DNA of 64,000 nucleotides, taken from Oceanospirillum sediminis (GTDB lineage Bacteria > Pseudomonadota > Gammaproteobacteria > Pseudomonadales > Halomonadaceae). The position numbers and the translations under genes were made by a program. Below the pieces are notes generated by a model. The model searched no databases. It saw only the letters and a program-made list of their open reading frames with translations, and was not told where the DNA came from. How positions within the stretch are numbered: the first letter of the stretch is position 1; every line of letters starts with the position of its first letter. This document shows, in pieces, positions 7,901 through 16,100 of this stretch. The DNA is taken from positions 36,213 to 100,212 of the forward strand of contig NZ_JACJFM010000018.1 of assembly GCF_014164585.1 (NCBI RefSeq). The letters run 5' to 3'.

Positions 7901-9848
7901 GAGCATGATCAGTGATTACCAGCATTATCTGGAACTGGGTGGTGATGCCAGCCTGACCGAAGCGCTGGAAACCATTCAGGAACAGGAACTGATCCTGCAA
8001 CCCCTGCTCTCTCGACTGAGTGAAGTGGAACAGGTACTGCACCAGTCTCAGCGTCAGGCATTAGAAGCAGAAAACTATGTCAAAGCCGGGGGTGAAGATC
8101 AGTATCAGGCCCTGCTCAATCAGCAATCGGCCAATGAACTGGAACTGGCGCGACTGGAAGAACAGCTGAACCAGACTCAGCAACAACAGGAAAACGCCAA
8201 CCAGCAACGCCAGACACTGGAACGCCAGCTGTCGCAGATTTTTGCCGACGGCGAACAGGCCCGACTGCAACGCCTGTGTCAGTACCAGGACAGCGGCGAA
8301 CAGCTGTTTATGGCCAACCGGGAACAGCAGGAACAACAACTGCTGACCGCTCAGGAAACGGCTACCCGTCGCGCCCGCTGGAACTTCCAGCGTATCCGTG
8401 ACTACCTGGCCCTGCGTGGTGATAACGGTAACGACCAGAGTCTGGATAAAAAACTGGCTCAGCTGGATAAAACTCTGAAGCAGCTCAAGCAGGAGCGCAA
8501 AGAACTGCAACAACGTATCGAACAGCTGCGCACCAGTATCAGTCATGCCGAACAGGTGATGAAACTGACCGACGAACTGGCGATGGAATGGCTGGAACAA
8601 CTGCGCGAACTGGAATTCAGCGGCAACCAGATTATTCCACTGACCGAAGCCATTGAAGACAGCGAACTGTACCAGCTGTTCAGTCAATACCGCTCTGGCT
8701 ATCAGGAAGAAGACTCCGAACTGGATGCCCTCAGCATCCTGCAATCCCGCCTGATCGAATCCCTGCGAGATGAACAGCTTAACGAACGCGGCAAAGAACT
8801 GACCCGTCAGGAAAAACTGATTCAGCAACTGCACGAACAACTCGGCGCACAACTTAAACAGGCTCTGTCGGAAGCCAGACTGTTTAACACCACAGAAAAA
8901 GCCCGACTGACCGCACTGGAAAGCTTTGGCGACCAGGCGATCAGCGATCTGAAAGCACTGGAAATCACCCTTCAGAGTCAGCTGCAACAACACCTGAGCC
9001 GGGTGGAACAGCTGAAAGACTCCCAAAGCCAGGTTGAAGCCGGACTACAGGAACGCCTGAGTCGTATTATTGCCGACGCGGCCGGAAACCTGCAGATTCT
9101 GAAACGGGTCGCCCGTAACCATGGCCGGGATGAAGGCGCTCACTTTGATATTCAGGCCGAAGTCATCGACGATAACGCCATTTCTGAAATGGTCGCAGGG
9201 CTGCTGACCGAAATTGAAACCCATCAGGAGATCAGCCGTAAACGCCAGCAGCAGAACCCGGAAAGCTACAGCGAAGAAAAACAACAAAAAGAACTGCAGG
9301 AACTGATTCGTCGCCGTATCTACCGCTCCCTGTTCCGCAATATCGCTATCCGCCTGCGCCATACTGCTATTCGTGCTCACGGCCGCCTGTTCAGCCTGAA
9401 TGAACAGATGAGTGAAGGTCAGCGCGAAGCGGTATCCCTGATGTGGTTGGTGAAACTGTCGGAATTTGCTATCGAACGGGATATGCGCCAGAGCGCCAGC
9501 CCGAAACGCAAACGCGAACAAGCCAGCCGCGAAAGCGTGATTATTCTGGATGGTCTGTTCAGTAAACTATCTCACAAAAAACTGATTGAAGACTCACTGG
9601 AATCCCTGCGTAACACTCGTGGCCGCTTCCAGATGGTTGGTCTGATTCACAACCCGAACTACGAAAATGACCCGAGTATCTTCCCGAGTTATCTGGTGGG
9701 TAGTGTTATTGGCGGCCGTAATGGTCAGGGTGGTCACGTGATTGTGCGGGATGGTAAACCGGATCAGGCCAGTAATGATGATCGCGCCGGGGAAGCGAGT
9801 TTGTTTCAATTAAGGGTTAGTGTGGAGAGAATTGAAGCCGAAGGGTGA
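4977..9848 (+). CDS. SMC-family condensin ATPase, MukB/MksB/JetC class
   Basis: Very large SMC-like ATPase of 1623 residues (E. coli MukB has 1486). N-terminal head: Walker A NGFGKTT at residues 45-51 (Lys49). The middle (about 270-1400) is Gln/Glu/Leu-rich coiled coil, with globular stretches near 305-410 and around 850 where a hinge would lie. C-terminal head: ABC signature-like MSEGQ (SEGQ 1479-1482), Walker B VIILDG with Asp1525, and a switch-like LIHNP (His1558). The residue after the Walker B Asp is Gly1526, where SMC ATPases usually have the catalytic Glu. It should act with the two preceding gene products in chromosome compaction or foreign DNA recognition. No TOPRIM nuclease gene (MksG/JetD) follows, which favours a housekeeping condensin role. 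Confidence 0.82.
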   Translation: MSVINRIEIANLLNKHGDVASPWEPKMRHLLLNLQGQSTAISMENGFGKTTLSDALIGMLSRDRRLMSNSRRKMSPSRVQGQERPWSHIRVEFRNHTAKEDNQDDLLAQAGEEVSGENWVFGMYGHSDGDSHFYYYQGTLEDCPVTDTSLDGKVRLYSNRDFLKAARSIKVVRPGNRDEWLESISRHISRKELEQLASFQKEGGADKSQIFNAIRPRPGEKPDQAFFYEVLAPQILAGATQGETDEGEEFIEEVIINSGQKVSELRHRIDAAEQDQQRAEKKVVQLHNLNEKAEELQGARSELNRQQAEMATSRDTLLLIAQSPLPGIPFTEEVIDDKHPALNFALLPGQTEPVVAGSLIAKLLNLSLTRAQAYMDQAGLSGNPTRRLLHHPAARWVSDRKVNTYPLEKTRQLISDSQSFEDDAARLEALQDLEDACDTFLEWDSNQAREDYLADQLFLHNSQQELAETEQRLEQCEQDKESLNSRSQAFIDNQSYYRDALSEGLFTEQELEQPDTLEKTTQQEADQARQQLSEHQRKTGQLEQVESWWQNFSQLHPDMTPQLLLEEKEARHSELQDNHQALQEQLQQHNQAIQTQQQALNQAEQNTHRLQTDLTQLEQNRSAYEAFCQQFPDQTPDGFIQRIQQEHQTLLAQKQPAEQALNNARQQLGQIQPLALQRDRFQQIFGDAKPVGLKEDLLNQERQLQQQIEQYSSEIHQLQSLNDALETYQDEHDNQTPAQWLEHAQQRYPQVLTELEQTRKELPRLEHYLKHLDTDPLAASEQEQQALDLLQQQGLAATPLHVSLTEIAEQQGSHDSLLIQKQQWLTQAAAFLFAPVLPDNEQASQAVKLLLQKQFALPVFSHNELVTCITQGQNILGSVLGYETLAVKAATDPNNINLLREQVQQRIQQLNQQQDRLQTEQSLYDPYGDAFALVEQAAKALTEKAPQRQDMLEDELAIAEDQLDDLQDQIEPEALSMISDYQHYLELGGDASLTEALETIQEQELILQPLLSRLSEVEQVLHQSQRQALEAENYVKAGGEDQYQALLNQQSANELELARLEEQLNQTQQQQENANQQRQTLERQLSQIFADGEQARLQRLCQYQDSGEQLFMANREQQEQQLLTAQETATRRARWNFQRIRDYLALRGDNGNDQSLDKKLAQLDKTLKQLKQERKELQQRIEQLRTSISHAEQVMKLTDELAMEWLEQLRELEFSGNQIIPLTEAIEDSELYQLFSQYRSGYQEEDSELDALSILQSRLIESLRDEQLNERGKELTRQEKLIQQLHEQLGAQLKQALSEARLFNTTEKARLTALESFGDQAISDLKALEITLQSQLQQHLSRVEQLKDSQSQVEAGLQERLSRIIADAAGNLQILKRVARNHGRDEGAHFDIQAEVIDDNAISEMVAGLLTEIETHQEISRKRQQQNPESYSEEKQQKELQELIRRRIYRSLFRNIAIRLRHTAIRAHGRLFSLNEQMSEGQREAVSLMWLVKLSEFAIERDMRQSASPKRKREQASRESVIILDGLFSKLSHKKLIEDSLESLRNTRGRFQMVGLIHNPNYENDPSIFPSYLVGSVIGGRNGQGGHVIVRDGKPDQASNDDRAGEASLFQLRVSVERIEAEG

Positions 9849-9869
9849 TTCGTTGAAATAAGGTAAGGG

Positions 9870-9890
9870 GGCAGCAGCGCTGCCTCTTTA
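9870..9890 (+). terminator. Possible terminator of the condensin operon
   Basis: Six-base-pair GC-rich hairpin GGCAGC-AGC-GCTGCC (9870-9884) followed by TCTTT, 22 bases after the SMC stop codon. The T-tract is short, so efficiency is uncertain. Confidence 0.45.
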
Positions 9891-9891
9891 A

Positions 9892-10150
9892 GGCTCCTCG
9901 ACGTTAGGTGTGGATTTATTGAAATGTATCTGCCCGTCATCGTCGCCTCGCAAAGCCAATTTTCCACATAAGCGAGGAAGCAGGCCTGGAGGAACACAGG
10001 GCTGAAAGCCCGAGTAGTCCTTGCCTGAGCCCGAGAGTTGCGGAAACTGAGTGTGAAGCGTGGCAGAGAGACGGGGCAGAATCTGCCTTGATTCCGAGCT
10101 GAGCAAATAATCAGCCCGTAAATCAAATCCACACGCAACGTCGAAGAACC
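9892..10150. mobile_element. 259-bp MITE-like element with 26-bp inverted termini
   Basis: Left end 9892-9917 and right end 10125-10150 are inverted copies matching at 22 of 26 positions, sharing the core CGACGTT..GTGTGGATTT. The interior is GC-richer than the surrounding spacer and self-complementary, for example CCTCGC..GCGAGG (about 9946-9977) and GGGCT-gaa-AGCCC near 10000. It has no convincing gene. Consistent with a non-autonomous transposable element, or with a structured RNA element. A target duplication is not clear; only AA flanks both ends. Family not recognised. Confidence 0.55.
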
Positions 10151-10242
10151 AAAAATGATCTTATTTCGGATCGTAAGGCCTTAGAGCTGAGGACTGAATG
10201 TTACCTGTTTATCATGTAAAGATTTAAATTTTATATTTGTTT

Positions 10243-10268
10243 TAAAGGCGTTAATTGCCTTTTTTCTC
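10243..10268 (+). terminator. Rho-independent terminator
   Basis: AAAGGC-gttaatt-GCCTTT hairpin (about 10244-10262) running into TTTTCT. It ends a plus-strand transcript entering from the condensin/inverted-repeat side and insulates the next gene. Confidence 0.6.
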
Positions 10269-10369
10269 CCGTTAGTTGTCTTTTTTCTGAAAATATTTCA
10301 TTCGAGATATCTATTTATCTGCCGATTGTTTGCTGTAGTTATCCTTACTTCAGACAGGTAGGAGGTATT

Positions 10370-11566
10370 ATGAAAATTGACCATGGACAGATCTCTATGG
10401 CATCGGCTCATAGGCGAGAGTCATACACTGAAACGAAAGAATCTCTGAGATATTTTGAGCGCTCTCCGGATGGTGAACGTAACGTAGAATATCAGCGACA
10501 ATCTCGTTCTTCAGGTGTTGAAATTGGTATGCAGGCGGTACTAGGTGATGTCGAAGCCGGGCGGTTACCTCAGTTTCCCGGACAAAGTGGAAGAGGACTG
10601 GGGCTTGGGTTACAAATTGCTAATCCTCCAGGCCAGGAGCAATTCAACAATCAATCTCCAGTCGTTGATGAGGTTGATGTTGTTGATGAGGGTGGAGATT
10701 TTCCGGATTCTATTGAAGAGCTGAAGTTATCCGTCTTTGTTCATATGATGGAGCAGATGTTCGGGGCTAAATTCCAGTTGCTCGATAAAGACGAGATGCT
10801 GAGAATCGATGAAAATGCTCAGGAAATGAATGAAATTGCGGATAAAATGGAAAGTGTTGTCAGCCAGGGGCATCCCGAAAGAGAGCAGCCTCAGCATGGC
10901 TGGCGCATGGAGTACCATGCATCTCAATCCTACCATGAAGAAGAGTACACTACTTTTTCTGCTCAGGGTAAGGTGGTGACCGGTGATGGTCGTGAAATAG
11001 ACCTGAATCTGGAACTGGGGTTAAGCAGAGCTTTTCAATCTGAAACGGTGATCAGTGCGGTTGCAGGCACACTTAAAGACCCGCTGGTAATAAACTTTGA
11101 TGCTCCTTCGGTAGGCCTGGATGATAATCAAACGTTCCGTTTTGATATAGATGCAGATGGTACGGTAGAAGATCTTGCTCAGCTAACCTCTGGCTCGGGT
11201 TTTTTAGCACTTGATCGCAATGGCGATGGCATCATTAATGATGGTACTGAATTATTTGGTGCTCAAAGTGGTAATGGCTTTGCTGATTTAAGAGAGTTGG
11301 ATGAGGATGGTGATGGCTTTATTGACGAGGATGATTCTGTCTTCAGTCAGCTGAGGATCTGGACTCCGGGAGAGGATGGCAGTGGTGAGCTGTATGCTTT
11401 GCTGGATAAAGATGTTGGTGCTATTTATCTGGGGAATACCGATACCAAATTCCAGTTAAATCGTGCTTCTGATAATGAAAACCTTGGAGTATTACGTAGC
11501 AGTGGCGTCTTCCTGAAAGAATCCGGAGGTGTTGGCACTGTCCAGCAGATAGATCTTAAAGTCTGA
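10370..11566 (+). CDS. EF-hand calcium-binding protein, function unknown
   Basis: Acidic 398-residue protein with two EF-hand-type loops in the C-terminal third, DRNGDGIINDG and DEDGDGFIDEDD (about residues 280-325). They sit in a module of the type GSGFLALDxNGDG..ELFGxxSGNGFADL that recurs in hypothetical proteins of proteobacteria. There is no signal peptide or membrane helix; the N-terminal half is hydrophilic. A strong Shine-Dalgarno GGAGG (10361-10365) sets the ATG at 10370. It is monocistronic, with a terminator upstream and a large hairpin downstream. Calcium binding is inferred from the loops; export, if any, would need a non-classical signal. The biological role is unknown. Confidence 0.75.
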   Translation: MKIDHGQISMASAHRRESYTETKESLRYFERSPDGERNVEYQRQSRSSGVEIGMQAVLGDVEAGRLPQFPGQSGRGLGLGLQIANPPGQEQFNNQSPVVDEVDVVDEGGDFPDSIEELKLSVFVHMMEQMFGAKFQLLDKDEMLRIDENAQEMNEIADKMESVVSQGHPEREQPQHGWRMEYHASQSYHEEEYTTFSAQGKVVTGDGREIDLNLELGLSRAFQSETVISAVAGTLKDPLVINFDAPSVGLDDNQTFRFDIDADGTVEDLAQLTSGSGFLALDRNGDGIINDGTELFGAQSGNGFADLRELDEDGDGFIDEDDSVFSQLRIWTPGEDGSGELYALLDKDVGAIYLGNTDTKFQLNRASDNENLGVLRSSGVFLKESGGVGTVQQIDLKV

Positions 11567-11590
11567 TACACAGACTCAAGTAAGGGGAGT

Positions 11591-11625
11591 GCGGGTTTAA
11601 AAGCTGATCACCAGATTAAACCCGC
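11591..11625. terminator. Ten-bp stem-loop between convergent genes
   Basis: GCGGGTTTAA (11591-11600) pairs perfectly with TTAAACCCGC (11616-11625) across a 15-base loop. It lies between convergent genes ending at 11566 and 11649. T-tracts are weak on both strands. Confidence 0.45.
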
Positions 11626-11648
11626 CCGTTGTGTATTCTATGATTTCT

Positions 11649-12620
11649 TTATCCTGTTTTTACCGATTCTTTAAACCATTTCAGATCAGGGCCTTTGGGC
11701 ACGATCCCAGTCGGGTTCAGAGCCTTCACTGAGTAATAACCCGCTTTAATATGGTCTGGCCAGGTATTCTGGCTGAAAGCCGGAACCTGCATCAAACGAT
11801 CCAGATAAGCCGATAGCGCTGGATAGTCGGCGATGCGTTTCAGGTTGGTTTTAAAAAGCCCATAGTAGGCCAGATCAAAGCGGATCAGGGTGACAAATAA
11901 CCTGATATCACTTTCGGTTAACTGATCTGCAACAGCAAACTTCTGTCTGGTAAAGTGTTTTTCCAGAGTTTCCAGAGTAGAAAACACTTCTGCAAAGGCT
12001 TCTTCATAAGCTTGTTGACTGGTAGCAAATCCTGCCCGATATACACCATTGTTCAGAGTGTGATAAATACTGTTATTAAATGCGTCTATCGCTTGCTGAA
12101 AGTTTTCAGGATATAGATCCAGTTCAGATTGATGAAGGGGACGCAATTCGGTATTAAATATCCTGAGAATCTCTTCTGATTCGTTATTAATGATGATCTG
12201 CTCCTGGGTATCCCAGAGAACAGGAACAGTCGCACGTCCGGTGTAGTTCTGATCAGATTGAGTATAAAGTTGATGAATATACTCTATCTCTTCATTTTCA
12301 GCGGCAGTGCTACCGGGAAATACAGTGTCTGATGGAGCAAAGTGCCAACCGAAATCTGTAATTTCAGGTGCCACAACACTGACAGGGATATATTTCTCCA
12401 GTCCCAGTAACGAGCGGGCGATCAGAGTGCGTGTTGCCCAGGGGCAGATATAGGCAACGTATAATTTAATTGCTGGTTCAGCGTTTTGCTCAGAGATTTT
12501 TTTAAGATGATGCTCTGACAATGAACCTTTGAATGCACTGTTCTGACGAAGAAAGCGACCTTCATTATCCGTTTTTTGTACCGGATCCCACTTTTTTTGC
12601 CAATGACCATTAACCAGCAT
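11649..12620 (-). CDS. Glutathionyl-hydroquinone reductase, YqjG/ECM4 type
   Basis: Omega-class glutathione transferase family enzyme that reduces glutathionyl-hydroquinones to hydroquinones using glutathione; cytoplasmic. The thioredoxin-like N-terminal domain has the catalytic Cys in YICPWATRT (family motif CPWAxR); the family's xWHFAPSD and all-helical C-terminal domain follow. With the start at 12620 (MLVNGHWQ, GAGG upstream) the length is 323 residues, as in the family; ATGs at 12635 and 12692 have no ribosome-binding site. Monocistronic. The catalytic segment leaves little alternative. Confidence 0.9.
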   Translation of the reverse strand: MLVNGHWQKKWDPVQKTDNEGRFLRQNSAFKGSLSEHHLKKISEQNAEPAIKLYVAYICPWATRTLIARSLLGLEKYIPVSVVAPEITDFGWHFAPSDTVFPGSTAAENEEIEYIHQLYTQSDQNYTGRATVPVLWDTQEQIIINNESEEILRIFNTELRPLHQSELDLYPENFQQAIDAFNNSIYHTLNNGVYRAGFATSQQAYEEAFAEVFSTLETLEKHFTRQKFAVADQLTESDIRLFVTLIRFDLAYYGLFKTNLKRIADYPALSAYLDRLMQVPAFSQNTWPDHIKAGYYSVKALNPTGIVPKGPDLKWFKESVKTG

Positions 12621-13169
12621 TTCAAAAAACCTCATACACGGCTGAACAAGATACTTTGTTATTTTCCGGTCAACAGCCGGAGAATATAGCAATCGTTAGC
12701 AGGGGCTTTTGTTCCGGTGCTTAACTTATTGCTCTGATTTTGATTATCGCTATTTGCTGTCAGGATACAATCCAGTTGAAAATTAACTCAGTGTTAACTA
12801 CTGGTTGATAATGCTGGGTAGCTATAACAGAGATGGAACAGGTTAAAAACTCGCCGCCTTCTTGAGGTGCTGCTCAGGCTGATATAGCGATCAGTATGAT
12901 TGTCATAAAAATGGGTAAGTCATTGTGCAGTCGATACTTATTCGTTTCTATTTAAGAGGTATTTTTGATTAATATCATTGTTTGCTTTCTTGTTACAAAA
13001 AGAAACTTCCAGTATTTAAAATTGTACGTATGTTACTTTTCCATGAGTTTTACACGATGCCTTGTGTCACAATTTCACAAATGAGTGTGTCGTTGCATAA
13101 AAAGAAAGACGCCTGATCCTCCTTTCAGAATGCGTTATCCTCTGTCCCGTTACTGCCTCGAGAACAAAA
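12621..13169. other. Intergenic region between divergent genes
   Basis: Holds divergent promoter space. The only distinct element is a small hairpin at 12662-12684 (TTTTCCGG..CCGGAGAA) that resembles two others in the window. A CRP-like TGTG..TCACA string near 13063-13080 has the wrong spacing. No gene was seen on either strand. Confidence 0.5.
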
Positions 13170-16100
13170 ATGAGTGTTGCTGATAAAATCAGACTGCGTT
13201 TGCCAGACAGTATTCTCTGGTTAAGCCTGATACTGCTGGTTATGCTGACTCCGGTTGTGTTGTACATAGCGCAATCTCAGTCTGTTATACAGTTACTGGA
13301 GACCCGGGATCGATTGAATGAGCATCGAGAACTGATGAATAGTATGCGTCGTGAGGCTGCATTACTCAGTTCTGGCCATAGAAATGATCCGGGAGAAACG
13401 TTATTGGCAAGTATCAGGCTGTATCATGATAGTGCAGAGCAAATCGCTCGTAGCCTGACGTTATACGGAAGTGGATTAAGTGATGTATTGCCTTTGTGGA
13501 ATCGCTATCAGAAACATCATCAGGATTTTCATACTCTGATTCAACAGATATCCTCATACTCATCTGCTCATACCCGTTTACTACTCAAGTCAGAAGAAAT
13601 TTTCCAGCAGGCTAAAGAGGAGCTGAATAATGACCTGTTTTCATCAGCGGAAACTTATGAGTACCAGTTAATTCTGTCGGAAATTTTCCTGTACAGCTTC
13701 CGGTTCTCCGCTTTGCCTGATGGTGATGCGGCAACCAGTTTGTACAGCTATATTGATATTATCAGAACATCCCCTCTTATCACGGATCATGCTGAGGCTG
13801 ATCGTATTTTCAGCCCTGTTATGGCGTATGAAGGTCAGGTTCGAGAGTCAGTACGTAATATCCATATGGCTGTCGGAGAGCTGATGAGTCTTCCGGCCTA
13901 CTATGCTTTCGAACAATTTGAAATGGCGTTTGAGCATCAGGTTGATAGTCAGTATCGTGAAAAAAGCCATTATCTATTGCTGATGGTTAAGATAGTGGTT
14001 GTGCTGTCTTTTATTATTGTGATTGTGACATGGCACCTCAGAAAGTCGAAAAAGACTCTGGAGAGGTTAAATACTCAGCTGGAAGGTTTTAAAAGTGCTC
14101 TGGATGAGCATGCTATCGTCAGTATTACGGATAAAAAAGGTGTTATTACATATGTCAATAAGAAGTTCACTGAGATTAGCGGTTATCGGAGTGAAGAGTT
14201 AATAGGGAAAACTCATCGCCTGGTTAATTCGGGTATTCATCCTAAGTCTTTTTTTGCTTCTTTGTGGAAGTCTGTCCATAGAAATGAAGTCTGGCACGGC
14301 GATGTCTGTAATGTCACTAAGACCGGTGAACATTACTGGGTTCATGCTACTGTTATGCCTGCTGTTAATCGGTTTGAAGAGCTGGAATCGATTATTTCAG
14401 TCAGAACAGATATCACTCGCCAGAAACAGATTGAGACAGAGCTACTGGCTGAAAAAGAGAAAGCTGAAGAGGCCAGTCGGGCTAAAAGCGGGTTTCTGGC
14501 CAATATGAGCCATGAGATTCGCACACCAATGAATGCTGTTATCGGTATGAGTCATCTGGCTCTGCAGCATTCAGATGATCCGGGTGTAAAGGGTTATATT
14601 GATAAAATTCAGACTGCGGCTCAGAATCTGCTGGGCATTATTAATGATATTCTGGATTTTTCAAAGATAGAAGCAGGTAAACTGGAAGTCGAACAATCTG
14701 CCTACAGGCTGGATAACGTGCTGAATAACCTGGCTTCTGTGGTTGAAGTTAAAGCGTCTGAAAAAGAGCTGCCAGTGATATTTAACGTAGCTGATGATGT
14801 TCCTCTATCACTGGAGGGCGATGCTTTGCGCCTGGGACAAGTACTGCTGAATCTTGTCAATAATGCGATCAAATTTACGAATACAGGCGAAGTACGGATT
14901 AATGTATCACTGATTAGCCAGAAGGATGAACAGGTTATCCTGCGTTTTGCTGTTAAGGATACAGGTATTGGTCTTAGTTGTGAGCAGCAACAAACACTAT
15001 TCCAGGCATTTTCTCAGGCTGATGTTTCGACAACACGACAGTATGGTGGAACAGGGTTAGGACTGGCGATCAGTAAGCAGCTGACTGAGCTGATGGGTGG
15101 TCAGATTGGGGTGTTTTCTGAGCCGGGAGAGGGCAGCGAATTTTTTTTCACTATTCAGAATAAGCGTCATCAGCAAATTGAAGCAGATAATGCAGACCTG
15201 AATGCAATCAGAGTGCTGTATATTGACGATGATCCTATTGCTCTGAACTCTGTACTGGAATTGTGTGTGGCCGAAGGGATCGAAGCTGTGGGTGAAAGCA
15301 GCTCTCCCGATGGTCTGAATCATCTGGTGAATACTTCCTTGTCTGATCAGGCCGAATTTGATGTGGTGATAGTGGACTGGCAGATGCCGATGCTGGATGG
15401 TTTCCAGGTGGCACAGTCGATCAGAAATAATCCGGCGCTACCTAAGCAACCGGCTATTATTCTGATCACTTCACATAATGATGAGAGTTTGCAGTCCAGG
15501 GTAAATTCTGCGTTATTTGATGCTGTACTGCTTAAGCCTGTATCCGGTGAGCAGCTGGTTGAGTCTCTGCAAGATGTCCTGAATACCAGATCAGAATATT
15601 CTGTACGACATAATATTGGTTTTACTCAGGGGGATAATCAACACATTTCCTCCCGTGCAGGAGCCAGAGTCCTGATTGCTGAAGATAATCAGATTAATCA
15701 GGAAGTGATTCAGGGGCTGATGGCTCCCTTTGATATGGATGTCACTCTGGTTAGTAACGGGCTTGAACTGGTTCAGGCCGTGCAACAAGCCCAGTTTGAT
15801 CTGATTCTGACGGATATTCAGATGCCTGAGCTGGATGGTATGGAGGCGACTCGTCAGATTCTGGCAATGTCATTGCCTAAAATTCCTCCTGTTATTGCGA
15901 TGACTGCCCATGCTATGACAGAGGATATTAAGCGTTGTCATGAGGCTGGAATGTCAGATCACATCTCTAAGCCAATTGACCCTGACAGGTTGAAAGATGT
16001 GCTGATTCGCTGGATTGAACCCAGAGTCATTGTTGGTGATTTTTCCGATAGTACCCGGACTAACGTATCTCAGAGTGAGTTACCTGACGAGATTGAGCAT

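Noticed and set aside
8061..9026. Long open frame (321 codons) antisense to the SMC gene
   Set aside because: Same cause as the other antisense frame; composition is dominated by Leu, Phe and Gln.
2537..9848. Complete Wadjet anti-plasmid system
   Set aside because: No JetD/MksG-type TOPRIM nuclease is encoded next to the three condensin genes, so a defence function cannot be claimed.
9806..10138. 110-codon minus-strand frame in the inverted-repeat element
   Set aside because: It overlaps the end of the SMC gene, spans the element's own ends and has no ribosome-binding site or recognisable domain.
9892..10150. Integron attC site
   Set aside because: The GTTAGGT and CAAC ends are in the wrong orientation for attC and no integrase or gene cassette is adjacent.
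13060..13082. CRP-like site TGTGTCACAATTTCACA
   Set aside because: The half-sites are separated by 7 instead of 6 bases and the first half is imperfect.
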